From NCBI GenBank assembly GCA_019634675.1, contig JAHCAX010000012.1, positions 1 through 38,427 on the forward strand: 38,427 nt of DNA, in the 5' to 3' direction. Below, piece by piece: positions 7,965 through 15,525 of this stretch; position 1 is the first letter of the stretch; every line of letters begins with the position of its first letter. Made by a program: the position numbers and the translations under genes. The notes under the pieces were generated by a model. That model ran no database searches, was not told the origin of the DNA, and saw only the letters and a list, made by a program, of their open reading frames with translations. Source of the stretch: Acherontichlamydia pituitae (GTDB lineage: Bacteria; Chlamydiota; Chlamydiia; Chlamydiales; Rhabdochlamydiaceae).

Positions 7965-8147
7965 GAGGTAATTGCAAGAACTCATTTACCAGTTATAATC
8001 GCCCTTTTGAGGCAATTTGCATCTCTTCTTCTCACCTACCTCACAAGAGGTTGGCCACGTCGAATGAACCGTGACAGCATTGCTGCCACTTGCAAATGAC
8101 CTCAAAATCATCGATTTTTCTAGGCAAAGCAGTTTTATAATTACCTC
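7965..8147 (-). repeat. MITE-like palindromic element, copy B
   Basis: A 183-bp element whose two halves are imperfect reverse complements. The termini read GAGGTAATTGCAAGAACT on the left and, inverted, GAGGTAATTATAAAACT on the right. It shares the core GGAAAAATCGATGATTTT-type block (about 8097-8117, reverse orientation) and the near-terminal TTTGAGG block with copies at 11589 and 38270. It lies in the zwf leader. No reading frame is present. Confidence 0.75.
7972..7999 (+). promoter_or_regulatory. sigma70-like promoter for zwf
   Basis: TTGCAA at 7972-7977, 16-base spacer, TATAAT at 7994-7999. The -35 box is formed by the terminus of palindromic element copy B, so the element may have brought or now drives expression of zwf-opcA-pgl. 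The leader would be about 170 bases and would contain nearly the whole element as a hairpin. Confidence 0.5.
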
Positions 8148-8177
8148 TATAGTATTGGAATCTTAAATAGTGGAACC

Positions 8178-9722
8178 ATGAACGAATTGAGCACACATCC
8201 TTTAGAAGAACCTGGAGTTTCGAGCCGCTTTATTGATCCGTGCATCATAGTGATCTTTGGAGCGACCGGCGATTTAACAGCACGCAAACTGCTGCCCGCC
8301 CTATATAACCTTGCCAAAGATGGACAGCTCCCCGCCCAGTTTGCCTGCGTCGGATTTGCAAGGCGGGAAAAGACGCATGACCAGTTCCGATCTGAAATGA
8401 AGGATGCGATCAAAAATTTCTCCCGTTCAAAGCCAATTGATGAATCGCTATGGAACAATTTTAAGGAGCACCTTTTTTACCATGTCTCTGAATTCCATGA
8501 TGAACAAGGGTATCAAAGGCTCTGCGGTTTCCTCCAAGAACTTGATGCTAGATTAGGAACAAAAGGGAACCGTGTCTTCTACTTTTCAACACAGCCGAGT
8601 TTTTTCACTCTTATCTGCGAAAACCTCCATAAGGTCGGACTGATCTACAATGCAGAGACTGTCAAGGACAAATGGTCGCGCATCATCATTGAAAAGCCAT
8701 TCGGCCATGATTTGAAATCGGCGCAGTCCCTTCAAACAGAGCTCCTCCGCTTTTTAAGGGAAGACCAAATATACCGGATCGACCACTACCTAGGCAAAGA
8801 GACTGTCCAAAACCTTTTGATCTTCCGTTTCGCCAACTCTTTATTCGAATCGGTCTGGAACAACCGTTACATCGATCATGTGCAGATCACCGTTGCCGAG
8901 GACATTGGAATCGGCTCGCGCGGGGCATTTTGGGAAGAGGCTGGACTTCTTCGCGATATCGTCCAAAACCATATGATGCAGCTTCTATCCTTAATGGCGA
9001 TGGAACCGCCTGTCAGCCTTTCTGCTGATGCGATCCACGATGAAAAAGTCAAAGTCCTCCAAGCGATCCGCCCGATGGCAGCTCCTGACTTTGAGCACTC
9101 TTGCGTCAGAGGACAGTATGGCCCCGGGTTCATCGGCGGCCAAGAAGTCGCCGGCTACCGTTCAGAAAAAAATGTCTCTCCAGCTTCGAACATGGAGACC
9201 TATGCCGCCTTGCGCTTGTACATCGACAATTGGCGATGGGCGGGCGTCCCTTTTTATTTAAGAGGGGGCAAAAGGCTGCCAAAAAGGGGCACGGAGATCG
9301 CTGTAGTCTTCAAAGACCCTCCCGGTGTTCTTTTCCAGCAGATCAATAAGCGCAATGAACCAAACTCTCTTTCCATCCGGATCCAACCGGATGAGGGAAC
9401 TTCTCTCAAGATCAATTGCAAGGTCCCTGGGCCTAGCAGCCCGATCCAGCCGGTCAAGATGGACTTTCGCTATGGATCCTATTTTGGAATGAGCCCGCCG
9501 GAAGCTTATGAGAGGCTGATCCTCGACTGCATGCTCGGCGACAATACCCTTTTTGCGCGACAGGACGAGGTGTTCAATTCCTGGCGCCTGCTCACGCCTT
9601 TGCTTGAACACTGGGCAGAGACCAAGGAAAAAGATTTCCCCAACTACCAATCTGGCACCTGGGGCCCTAAGGCCGCAGACGATCTTCTTGCCCGCGACAA
9701 CCGCAAATGGAGACTGATCTAA
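8178..9722 (+). CDS. zwf: glucose-6-phosphate 1-dehydrogenase
   Basis: First enzyme of the oxidative pentose phosphate pathway: glucose 6-phosphate plus NADP+ to 6-phosphogluconolactone. The 514 residues begin with the dinucleotide-binding fold (IVIFGATGDLTARKL, about residues 27-41), contain the active-site RIDHYLGKE motif, and keep the family length. The ribosome binding site before the ATG is weak (GTGGAA). The TAA overlaps the following ATG (TAATG), linking translation to opcA. The zwf-pgl neighbourhood downstream of pyrG-ruvX matches the Chlamydia order, with nadA, a membrane protein and opcA added. Confidence 0.98.
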   Translation: MNELSTHPLEEPGVSSRFIDPCIIVIFGATGDLTARKLLPALYNLAKDGQLPAQFACVGFARREKTHDQFRSEMKDAIKNFSRSKPIDESLWNNFKEHLFYHVSEFHDEQGYQRLCGFLQELDARLGTKGNRVFYFSTQPSFFTLICENLHKVGLIYNAETVKDKWSRIIIEKPFGHDLKSAQSLQTELLRFLREDQIYRIDHYLGKETVQNLLIFRFANSLFESVWNNRYIDHVQITVAEDIGIGSRGAFWEEAGLLRDIVQNHMMQLLSLMAMEPPVSLSADAIHDEKVKVLQAIRPMAAPDFEHSCVRGQYGPGFIGGQEVAGYRSEKNVSPASNMETYAALRLYIDNWRWAGVPFYLRGGKRLPKRGTEIAVVFKDPPGVLFQQINKRNEPNSLSIRIQPDEGTSLKINCKVPGPSSPIQPVKMDFRYGSYFGMSPPEAYERLILDCMLGDNTLFARQDEVFNSWRLLTPLLEHWAETKEKDFPNYQSGTWGPKAADDLLARDNRKWRLI

Positions 9723-10822
9723 TGGCTGCATCCCTGCACCTTGTTGCCCCATCGGCAATTCAAGATGAATTGAACCGGATTTGGGAATCGTTGGAAACGA
9801 CCAATACGACCCGCGCCTGCCTCTTCAATTTGATCTTTTATACGAAAAAGACCTATCGCGCCGCCTATATCCAGCGCCTTGCGCAAGCGGTCATCGAAAA
9901 GTTTCCGGCCCGAGTGATCTTCATCACCGTCGATGGAGAAAGCCAAGAGGACTCGCTAAAAACCCAAGTCTCGATCTTGACCTCGAGCAAAGGGGATTAC
10001 GATGTTGCCTGCGATTTTATCCAGATCGATGCCTCCGGGGCCTCCAAGGTTAAAATCCCCTTCGTCATCCTCCCCCACATTTTGCCCGATCTCCCTGTCT
10101 ATCTCGTCATGGCTGAAGATCCATCGCATGACGATCAACTTGCCAATGAACTGAAAAAATTCGCCCACCGCTTGATCTTTGATTCAGAGGCGACCGACAA
10201 CCTCCCCCGCTTTGCCTCAAGCGCTTTATCGCAAGCATCTGATTCCCAAGCAGATATCGCCGACCTAAATTGGGCCCGTATTGAAAGCTGGCGGGAAATG
10301 CTCTCGGCAGCCTTTTATTCCCCTGACCGGATGAAGGAATTAAGCAAGATCAACTCGGTCCAGCTCACTTACAACTCCTGTTCTTCCGCCTACTTCTGCC
10401 ATACCAGGATCCAAGCCCTCTACCTCCAAGCTTGGCTTGCCTGCCAATTAAAATGGACGCTTTCGCAAGTGCGTTTGGACAAGGACATTGTATGCATCGA
10501 CTACATGAAACAAAAATCTCCCCTCGAGATTTCCCTTATTCCAATGTCCAACGCCCATCTTCCCCCTGGCCTTATTTTGAACATGGACCTCACGACCGCA
10601 GAAGGGACCCACTTCTCTTTCTTGCGAGACTTTGAGTCGATCCACCAGATCACTCTCAATATTTCAACACCGAGACAGTGCGAGCTTCCTTGCAAATACA
10701 TTTTTGCTAAAGCAGAATCGGGGCATTCGCTCGTTAAAGAGATCTGCCACCGTGGAACAAGCCAGCATTTTATCAACACCCTGAAACTCGTTAAGCAAAT
10801 GGATGGACAAGGACTGTGTTAA
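9722..10822 (+). CDS. opcA: OpcA-like glucose-6-phosphate dehydrogenase assembly protein
   Basis: A 366-residue protein between zwf and pgl, the position of opcA in cyanobacteria and actinobacteria. It shows the OpcA-type central segment with ILPDLPVYLVMAEDP, the FAHRLIFDSE block and the DLNWARIESWREMLS block. OpcA activates or assembles the dehydrogenase and responds to redox state in cyanobacteria. I prefer the ATG at 9722, which overlaps the zwf stop by one base; an in-frame ATG at 9707 would add five residues. The stop overlaps the GTG start of pgl by seven bases. Confidence 0.85.
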   Translation: MAASLHLVAPSAIQDELNRIWESLETTNTTRACLFNLIFYTKKTYRAAYIQRLAQAVIEKFPARVIFITVDGESQEDSLKTQVSILTSSKGDYDVACDFIQIDASGASKVKIPFVILPHILPDLPVYLVMAEDPSHDDQLANELKKFAHRLIFDSEATDNLPRFASSALSQASDSQADIADLNWARIESWREMLSAAFYSPDRMKELSKINSVQLTYNSCSSAYFCHTRIQALYLQAWLACQLKWTLSQVRLDKDIVCIDYMKQKSPLEISLIPMSNAHLPPGLILNMDLTTAEGTHFSFLRDFESIHQITLNISTPRQCELPCKYIFAKAESGHSLVKEICHRGTSQHFINTLKLVKQMDGQGLC

Positions 10823-11595
10823 TCAATCAACTGCAACCCAAGCATTGGGATGATCGGCGCGATCTGGTCGTTCCTGGAAACAATACGGCATCTGTGATCT
10901 TTTGCGTCGAGCATTTTGTTGCTCTGGCAAAACAAGCTTTCCAAGACCATGGCGCATTCTATGTTGCCCTTTCAGGCGGGTCGACTCCTAAAGCGATCTT
11001 TGAGCACCTGACAGTCCACTCCCTCCTTTCCGAAGCGGATTGGAAAAAAGTCCACCTCTTTTGGAGCGATGAGCGCGCAGTTGCACCAACCCATTCCGAC
11101 AGCAACTATAAAATGGCGATGGACGCTGGCCTTGCAAAAATGCTTATTCCGCCTGCACAAATCTACCGAATGCAAGCGGAAGAGAACATTGAGGCCAATG
11201 CCCAGCGCTATGAGCAGCAGATCCAAAAAACTTTGCAGAACCGACCCTTCGACCTGATCATGCTCGGGATGGGCGATGACGGACATACAGCATCGCTTTT
11301 TCCCCATACGGAAGGTCTGAAGGCCAAGGACAAGCTTGTCGTCGCCAATTACCTTCCCGATAAGAAGGTATGGCGCATGACCCTGACCTTTGATTGCATC
11401 AACTCGTCGCGCAACATTGCCGTCTACGTGTTAGGGGCGCAGAAAAAATTCATGCTCTCTGAGATCTTCTTTTCTCCTGATGATTTTGACCGCCTGCCAG
11501 CGCAGAGGGTAGGATCTAAAGAGCATAAGGCCCTTTGGATCGCAGATGAAGCTGCTGCCATGGAGCTCATCGAAAAACTCAAAAAGAAGAGCTAG
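10816..11595 (+). CDS. pgl: 6-phosphogluconolactonase (DevB type)
   Basis: Hydrolyses 6-phosphogluconolactone to 6-phosphogluconate, the step after zwf. The 259 residues have the SGGSTPKAIFEHL motif, FWSDERAVAPTHSDSN and LIMLGMGDDGHTASLFP. Translation starts at a GTG inside the end of opcA with purine-rich GGATGGACAAGGA upstream, consistent with coupling. The TAG stop at 11593-11595 lies within the left terminus of palindromic element copy A, so the last residues and the stop are supplied by the element. The catalytic core is untouched. Confidence 0.96.
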   Translation: MLINQLQPKHWDDRRDLVVPGNNTASVIFCVEHFVALAKQAFQDHGAFYVALSGGSTPKAIFEHLTVHSLLSEADWKKVHLFWSDERAVAPTHSDSNYKMAMDAGLAKMLIPPAQIYRMQAEENIEANAQRYEQQIQKTLQNRPFDLIMLGMGDDGHTASLFPHTEGLKAKDKLVVANYLPDKKVWRMTLTFDCINSSRNIAVYVLGAQKKFMLSEIFFSPDDFDRLPAQRVGSKEHKALWIADEAAAMELIEKLKKKS

Positions 11596-11770
11596 TTGCC
11601 AAACTCAGATACCTGGAAGAATCGATGATTTTAAACTAGTTTGCCAGCTGCGTAAGCAGCCAAAGCCCTATTCCCGAGGACATACTCCCAGTGAGTAGGA
11701 CTCGGGAATGGGGTGGCTAAATAGTTCAAAAGGGCAATTTTACCGGGTGTCTCAGTTTTGCAATTAGCTC
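11589..11770 (+). repeat. MITE-like palindromic element, copy A
   Basis: A 182-bp element with 21-bp terminal inverted repeats (11589-11609 and 11750-11770, 18 of 21 matching). Inside, 11610-11645 pairs with the stretch before the right terminus at about two thirds of positions. A strong inner hairpin brings together CCCTATTCCCGAG and CTCGGGAATGGGG. The whole element can thus fold as one long hairpin. It carries the pgl stop codon on its left and ends directly before the AGGAGG ribosome binding site of the next gene. Confidence 0.8.
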
Positions 11771-11785
11771 AGGAGGCCTAAAAAA

Positions 11786-12700
11786 ATGCGCGTTTTCATC
11801 ACCGGAGCATCCGGGTATATCGGGGAAGCTGTCGCCCATGCCTTTCGGAAAAGAGGTCACCACGTTTGCGGCCTAGTCCGCTCGGAAAAAAGCGCTAATG
11901 AACTGCGCAAGCATGAGATCATCCCGATCCTTGGAGATATCAGCGCGCCTCAAACCTACTTTCTGCATGCGGAGCAAGCTGAAGTTTTGGTCCACTGCGC
12001 GTTCGAAAACTCGGCAGATGCCGTGAAAAAAGACGCAATCGCCATCGAAACCCTGCTAACTGCAGCAAAAAAATCCTCTCAGATCAAGATGATCATCTAC
12101 ACGTCCGGCATCTGGGTGTATGGGAACACGCGCGGCCATATCGTCGATGAGGCAACACCATTAAATCCCCTCGACCTGGTCAAATGGCGCCCAGGCCATG
12201 AAAATCAAATCCTGCAAGCTGCATCCCCCTCTTTGCGAACGATCGTCATCCGACCCGGATGCGTCTATGGCGGCGGTGGAAGCCTGACGGCCATGTGGTT
12301 TTCAGAAGCAAAACAATCGGGAACGATCTCTGTGATCGATGGCGGAAGCAACCGATGGACAATGATCCACCGCGACGACCTTGCTGAAAGCTACGTCCTT
12401 GCAGCTGAAAAGGAGCTGTCCGGCACAGTCATCAACGTGACGGATGGGACCCACTATACCGTCCGGGAAATGGTCGAAGCAGCGGCAAAGGCCGCCGACA
12501 TTGACGGGAGCATCGCCTCTTTGCCGATGGCAGCAGCTGTTTCTCGCTGGGGAGCGCTTACAGAGGGGCTGGCAGTCGATCAAAAGATCTCTAACGAACG
12601 GGCAACGCGGCTATTGAGCTGGCACCCCCGCCACTTGAGCTTCATCGATGAGATCGACCTATATTGGGAAGCTTGGAAAGCGTCTAACGAGAAAAACTAA
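11786..12700 (+). CDS. NAD-dependent epimerase/dehydratase (extended SDR family)
   Basis: A 304-residue Rossmann-fold protein. The N-terminus has ITGASGYIGEAVA (nucleotide-binding GxxGxxG), and the middle has YTSGIWVYGN, where the catalytic Ser-Tyr region of extended SDR enzymes falls. VIRPGCVYGGGG and a C-terminal substrate domain follow. The substrate cannot be told from sequence; a nucleoside-diphosphate sugar or a cofactor-linked carbonyl is likely. A strong AGGAGG site (11771-11776) sits 9 bases before the ATG, immediately after palindromic element copy A. The stop overlaps the stop of the convergent terC gene. Confidence 0.88.
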   Translation: MRVFITGASGYIGEAVAHAFRKRGHHVCGLVRSEKSANELRKHEIIPILGDISAPQTYFLHAEQAEVLVHCAFENSADAVKKDAIAIETLLTAAKKSSQIKMIIYTSGIWVYGNTRGHIVDEATPLNPLDLVKWRPGHENQILQAASPSLRTIVIRPGCVYGGGGSLTAMWFSEAKQSGTISVIDGGSNRWTMIHRDDLAESYVLAAEKELSGTVINVTDGTHYTVREMVEAAAKAADIDGSIASLPMAAAVSRWGALTEGLAVDQKISNERATRLLSWHPRHLSFIDEIDLYWEAWKASNEKN

Positions 12701-13617
12701 CGTCTTCGCTTTCTGCCTGATGCTAACGATATCAATGTCGTTGCTGCCAAGATCGCAACGATGACCAGCAGAGCAGTCATCAGCGGAATTGGATAGATCT
12801 CGGCCAATATCATCTTCGCGCCGATAAAGACCAAAACTGCGCTTAGGCCAAACTTAAAATACTTCAGCTTGTCCAACGAATGGGCAAGGGCGAAGTAGAG
12901 CGAGCGGAGGCCTAAGATCGCAAAGATGTTCGATGTGTAGACGATGAACGGATCGGTCGTGATCGCAAAAATGGCTGGGATCGAATCGAGCGCAAAGACC
13001 ACATCGGTGCTTTCGATCATGACAAGGACGAGGAACAGGTAGGTCATCTTCCATTTTCCCCTCTCGACGACAAAGAACTGTCCTAGGCCTTTCCTCTCAG
13101 AGAGAGGGATGAACCGCTTGCAAAGACGGACAAGCCAATTTTGCTCCGGCAGCAGGTTCTGTTCTTTCTGCAAGGCGAACTTCGCTCCGGTAAAGACAAG
13201 AAAAGCTCCAAGCAAATAGATGATCCAATGGAACTTTTGGATCAGTCCTACACCCGCTAAGATCAATACGATCCTCAAGACCAGGGCTCCCAGGATCCCC
13301 CAATACAGCACCTTATGCTGGTACATGGGGGGAACTTTAAAATAGGTGAAGATCATTACAAAGACGAACAGGTTGTCAACGCTGAGCGATTTTTCAACAA
13401 GGTATCCTGCAAAAAACTGAAGCGCCGCCTCAGGCCCTCTGAAATAATAGATAAGCCCATTGAACAGCAAAGCAACCGCAATCCAAAAGCCGCTCAGCAA
13501 AAAGGCTTCTTTGACACGGATCGCATGCACCTTCTTCTGAAAGATCCCCATGTCGATGAACAACAGAAAAAAGATCAAGACATGAAAGCCAATCCAAAAT
13601 AGATAGGGATGTTGCAA
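12697..13617 (-). CDS. TerC/Alx family integral membrane protein
   Basis: A 306-residue polytopic inner-membrane protein with about eight or nine hydrophobic segments. The TerC signatures are present: EKSLSVDNLFVF (conserved Asp-Asn in a membrane helix) and ESTDVVFALDSIPAIFAIT. E. coli Alx and related proteins are linked to manganese homeostasis, pH and tellurite resistance. Translation appears to start at TTG (13615-13617), with a GAGGA site seven bases before it; no ATG fits the conserved N-terminus. The site is contained in the 3' arm of a perfect 11-bp inverted repeat, suggesting control of translation. Confidence 0.93.
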   Translation of the reverse strand: MQHPYLFWIGFHVLIFFLLFIDMGIFQKKVHAIRVKEAFLLSGFWIAVALLFNGLIYYFRGPEAALQFFAGYLVEKSLSVDNLFVFVMIFTYFKVPPMYQHKVLYWGILGALVLRIVLILAGVGLIQKFHWIIYLLGAFLVFTGAKFALQKEQNLLPEQNWLVRLCKRFIPLSERKGLGQFFVVERGKWKMTYLFLVLVMIESTDVVFALDSIPAIFAITTDPFIVYTSNIFAILGLRSLYFALAHSLDKLKYFKFGLSAVLVFIGAKMILAEIYPIPLMTALLVIVAILAATTLISLASGRKRRR

Positions 13618-13675
13618 GGGAAGATCCTCGTATATTGAACCCGTCTTTAAACTCTATACACGCCAGGATCTTCCC
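13618..13675 (-). promoter_or_regulatory. hairpin that sequesters the terC ribosome binding site
   Basis: On the minus strand the leader contains GGGAAGATCCT (13675 down to 13665), 36 bases, then its perfect complement AGGATCTTCCC (13628 down to 13618). The TTG start follows directly. The GAGGA ribosome binding site overlaps the 3' arm, so a formed stem would block initiation. I do not see the yybP-ykoY (manganese) riboswitch consensus, so any ligand or trigger is unknown. Confidence 0.5.
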
Positions 13676-13760
13676 TTTTCAATCTGAAAATTTCTTAAGA
13701 AGAACTATACATTCCGAATAAGAACCTAGTCCTAATCATCCGCTAGAAGAAGTTGCAAAG

Positions 13761-15365
13761 CTACCTCTTGTAATAAGGTTGGTGAAATCCAGGAGGGTAT
13801 TTTAGAAAAGCCCCTGGATAATCTGCCTTGAGTTCTTTGATCTTGCCATCATACAACAAGCGGAACTTGCCGTTAGTGGCATTTACATGCCGAGTCGTTT
13901 TCCACATGCAACTCCTGACTAATTTATCGTCTAATGGTTTTTTACCCACAGGATGAGGTTCATAATGATGGAAATGCAGATACTCGGATAAAGCGTCGAT
14001 CCTTCCCAATAGCGTTGCTAACTTCGATTCCTTTTTGCACGTAACCGCATGAGAATGATACTTGCTCTGGTCGCTCTGGCTCATTGTGAGGAGCATCATG
14101 GAACAACGAGACGCAGCTTTAGCTGCGGCATAAGTGCACGTTCCCTGTTTGATCGGCTTTGGGGCAAATTCAGAGATCTTCTTGCATAATTCATCTTTAA
14201 CAGCACCAAGCTGTCCAACTCCTGCTAATTTAGCTGGCAGATCGAAATAAAAATAAGAGCTTGCATCAGCGCACGACTTCGATCTCTGGCTCCGGATTTC
14301 TTCGATGATCTCTTTTGTAACAAGCTTTCTATCGATCTTAACAACTTCAATAGTCGTCAGATCTTCTGGAATCCCTTCCCCTCGGTTGCAGATCGCCATA
14401 TAGTCCCCAAAAAACACCAAGTCGATCGCATGGCCATCCCATCCTGCCTGTGTGACGACTAATTCGTTGGATTGAATTTGGTTAGCGACAACTTGGGCAG
14501 GAGTGTTCGGACCTGATCGTTGAAAGGCTTCCAATATTGCCCTCTTGTGCCCGTCGGAAAGGATTTGCGAACGTTGAAAATACTGCTGCAGCTGCTTGTA
14601 CATCAACTGATGCATATAAGGAGAATAAGCCCCTTCAAGGGAAAACAGGGTCTTATCTATCTCGCTGCGGCTCCCGATCCCATTGCAATGTGCTAAAACC
14701 TTTCTTTTGATAAATTCGGTTGTAAATGGGTCCATGGGAATCTCTGGGGCGATCTGCGTATCCCATCCTTTTAGTACAGCAATCGCTTTCGCTGTATATC
14801 CGTAATTGTCCTTCCAATCTGTCCGAGCGCCAGCTGCCATAAGCATCCTGATCATAGGTAAATTGGAAATATAGCAAGCTTCCAGAAGCGGAGTTGTTTT
14901 ATTATTGCCGACAGCATCGATGTTCACAGGAGACAAGTGCTTGTGCTTTCCGTCCGGGTCATTGACCAAATAATTGACAATCTCCAATCTTCCTTGTTTG
15001 GCAGCATGGTGCAAAGGGGAACAGTAAGCGCCGTCCCGGATGTTTTTCGAAGCTCCAGCCTCAACGAGAATTTTTGTTCCGGCCAAGTCTCCTTTTTTAG
15101 CAGTGACATGCAGAGCAGCTTGACCGTCCCGGTCTTTCATATTAGTCCTTGCTCCAGGCTGGGCAAGGATCTTCTGCATCCCCAGTGTAAACCCTTTTTC
15201 CGCTGCGTATACGAGCAACGGCTTTCCCATAGCATTGACGCAATTGGGGTTTGCTTTCGGGTTCTGGAAGAGCTGAGATAAACGGCTCAAATTGCAATCA
15301 TCGACTGCTGTAAAAAGATATTCTGAAATTGGAACAGGTCTGACATAAGGAGCTCTAAATGACAT
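13761..15365 (-). CDS. ankyrin-repeat protein with a possible permuted papain-like C-terminal domain
   Basis: A 534-residue protein. Residues about 46-200 hold four to five ankyrin repeats (QAALHVTAKKGDLAGTKIL, SPLHHAAKQGRLEIVNYLV and similar). The C-terminal half is not a standard domain to my knowledge. It contains GWDGHAIDLVFFGDYMAICN (His312, Asn327) and later KQGTCTYAAAKAA (Cys410), which recall the His and Cys motifs of papain-like proteases in reversed order. The start at 15365 has an AGGAAA site. Ankyrin proteins of intracellular bacteria are often secreted effectors, but no secretion signal can be read directly. The AT-richer flanks hint at accessory origin. Confidence 0.85.
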   Translation of the reverse strand: MSFRAPYVRPVPISEYLFTAVDDCNLSRLSQLFQNPKANPNCVNAMGKPLLVYAAEKGFTLGMQKILAQPGARTNMKDRDGQAALHVTAKKGDLAGTKILVEAGASKNIRDGAYCSPLHHAAKQGRLEIVNYLVNDPDGKHKHLSPVNIDAVGNNKTTPLLEACYISNLPMIRMLMAAGARTDWKDNYGYTAKAIAVLKGWDTQIAPEIPMDPFTTEFIKRKVLAHCNGIGSRSEIDKTLFSLEGAYSPYMHQLMYKQLQQYFQRSQILSDGHKRAILEAFQRSGPNTPAQVVANQIQSNELVVTQAGWDGHAIDLVFFGDYMAICNRGEGIPEDLTTIEVVKIDRKLVTKEIIEEIRSQRSKSCADASSYFYFDLPAKLAGVGQLGAVKDELCKKISEFAPKPIKQGTCTYAAAKAASRCSMMLLTMSQSDQSKYHSHAVTCKKESKLATLLGRIDALSEYLHFHHYEPHPVGKKPLDDKLVRSCMWKTTRHVNATNGKFRLLYDGKIKELKADYPGAFLKYPPGFHQPYYKR

Positions 15366-15525
15366 GGATTTTTCCTATTTAAAAAATAATAATAGGCGAA
15401 AATGTTAATTCAAATTGACGTTAAAATTCAATTAATAAAAAAACCCGCAAATTAAAATTTAAAATTCAGTTGAAATGAATAATGAAGAATGAGAAAATTT
15501 CTATGAAATTTACCTTGGTAAGAAG

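Larger units (their letters stand above)
7821..8177. other. divergent intergenic region with promoter and palindromic element
   Basis: This 357-base gap separates two divergent genes. It holds upstream sequence for the coiled-coil gene, a promoter for zwf (7972-7999) and the 183-bp palindromic element (7965-8147), leaving 30 bases before the zwf ATG. Confidence 0.7.

Noticed and set aside
13741..13763. Another possible solo terminus at the ankyrin gene end (GAGGTAG then CTTTGC on the minus strand)
   Set aside because: A match requires deleting about ten bases of the consensus; this is too weak to separate from chance.
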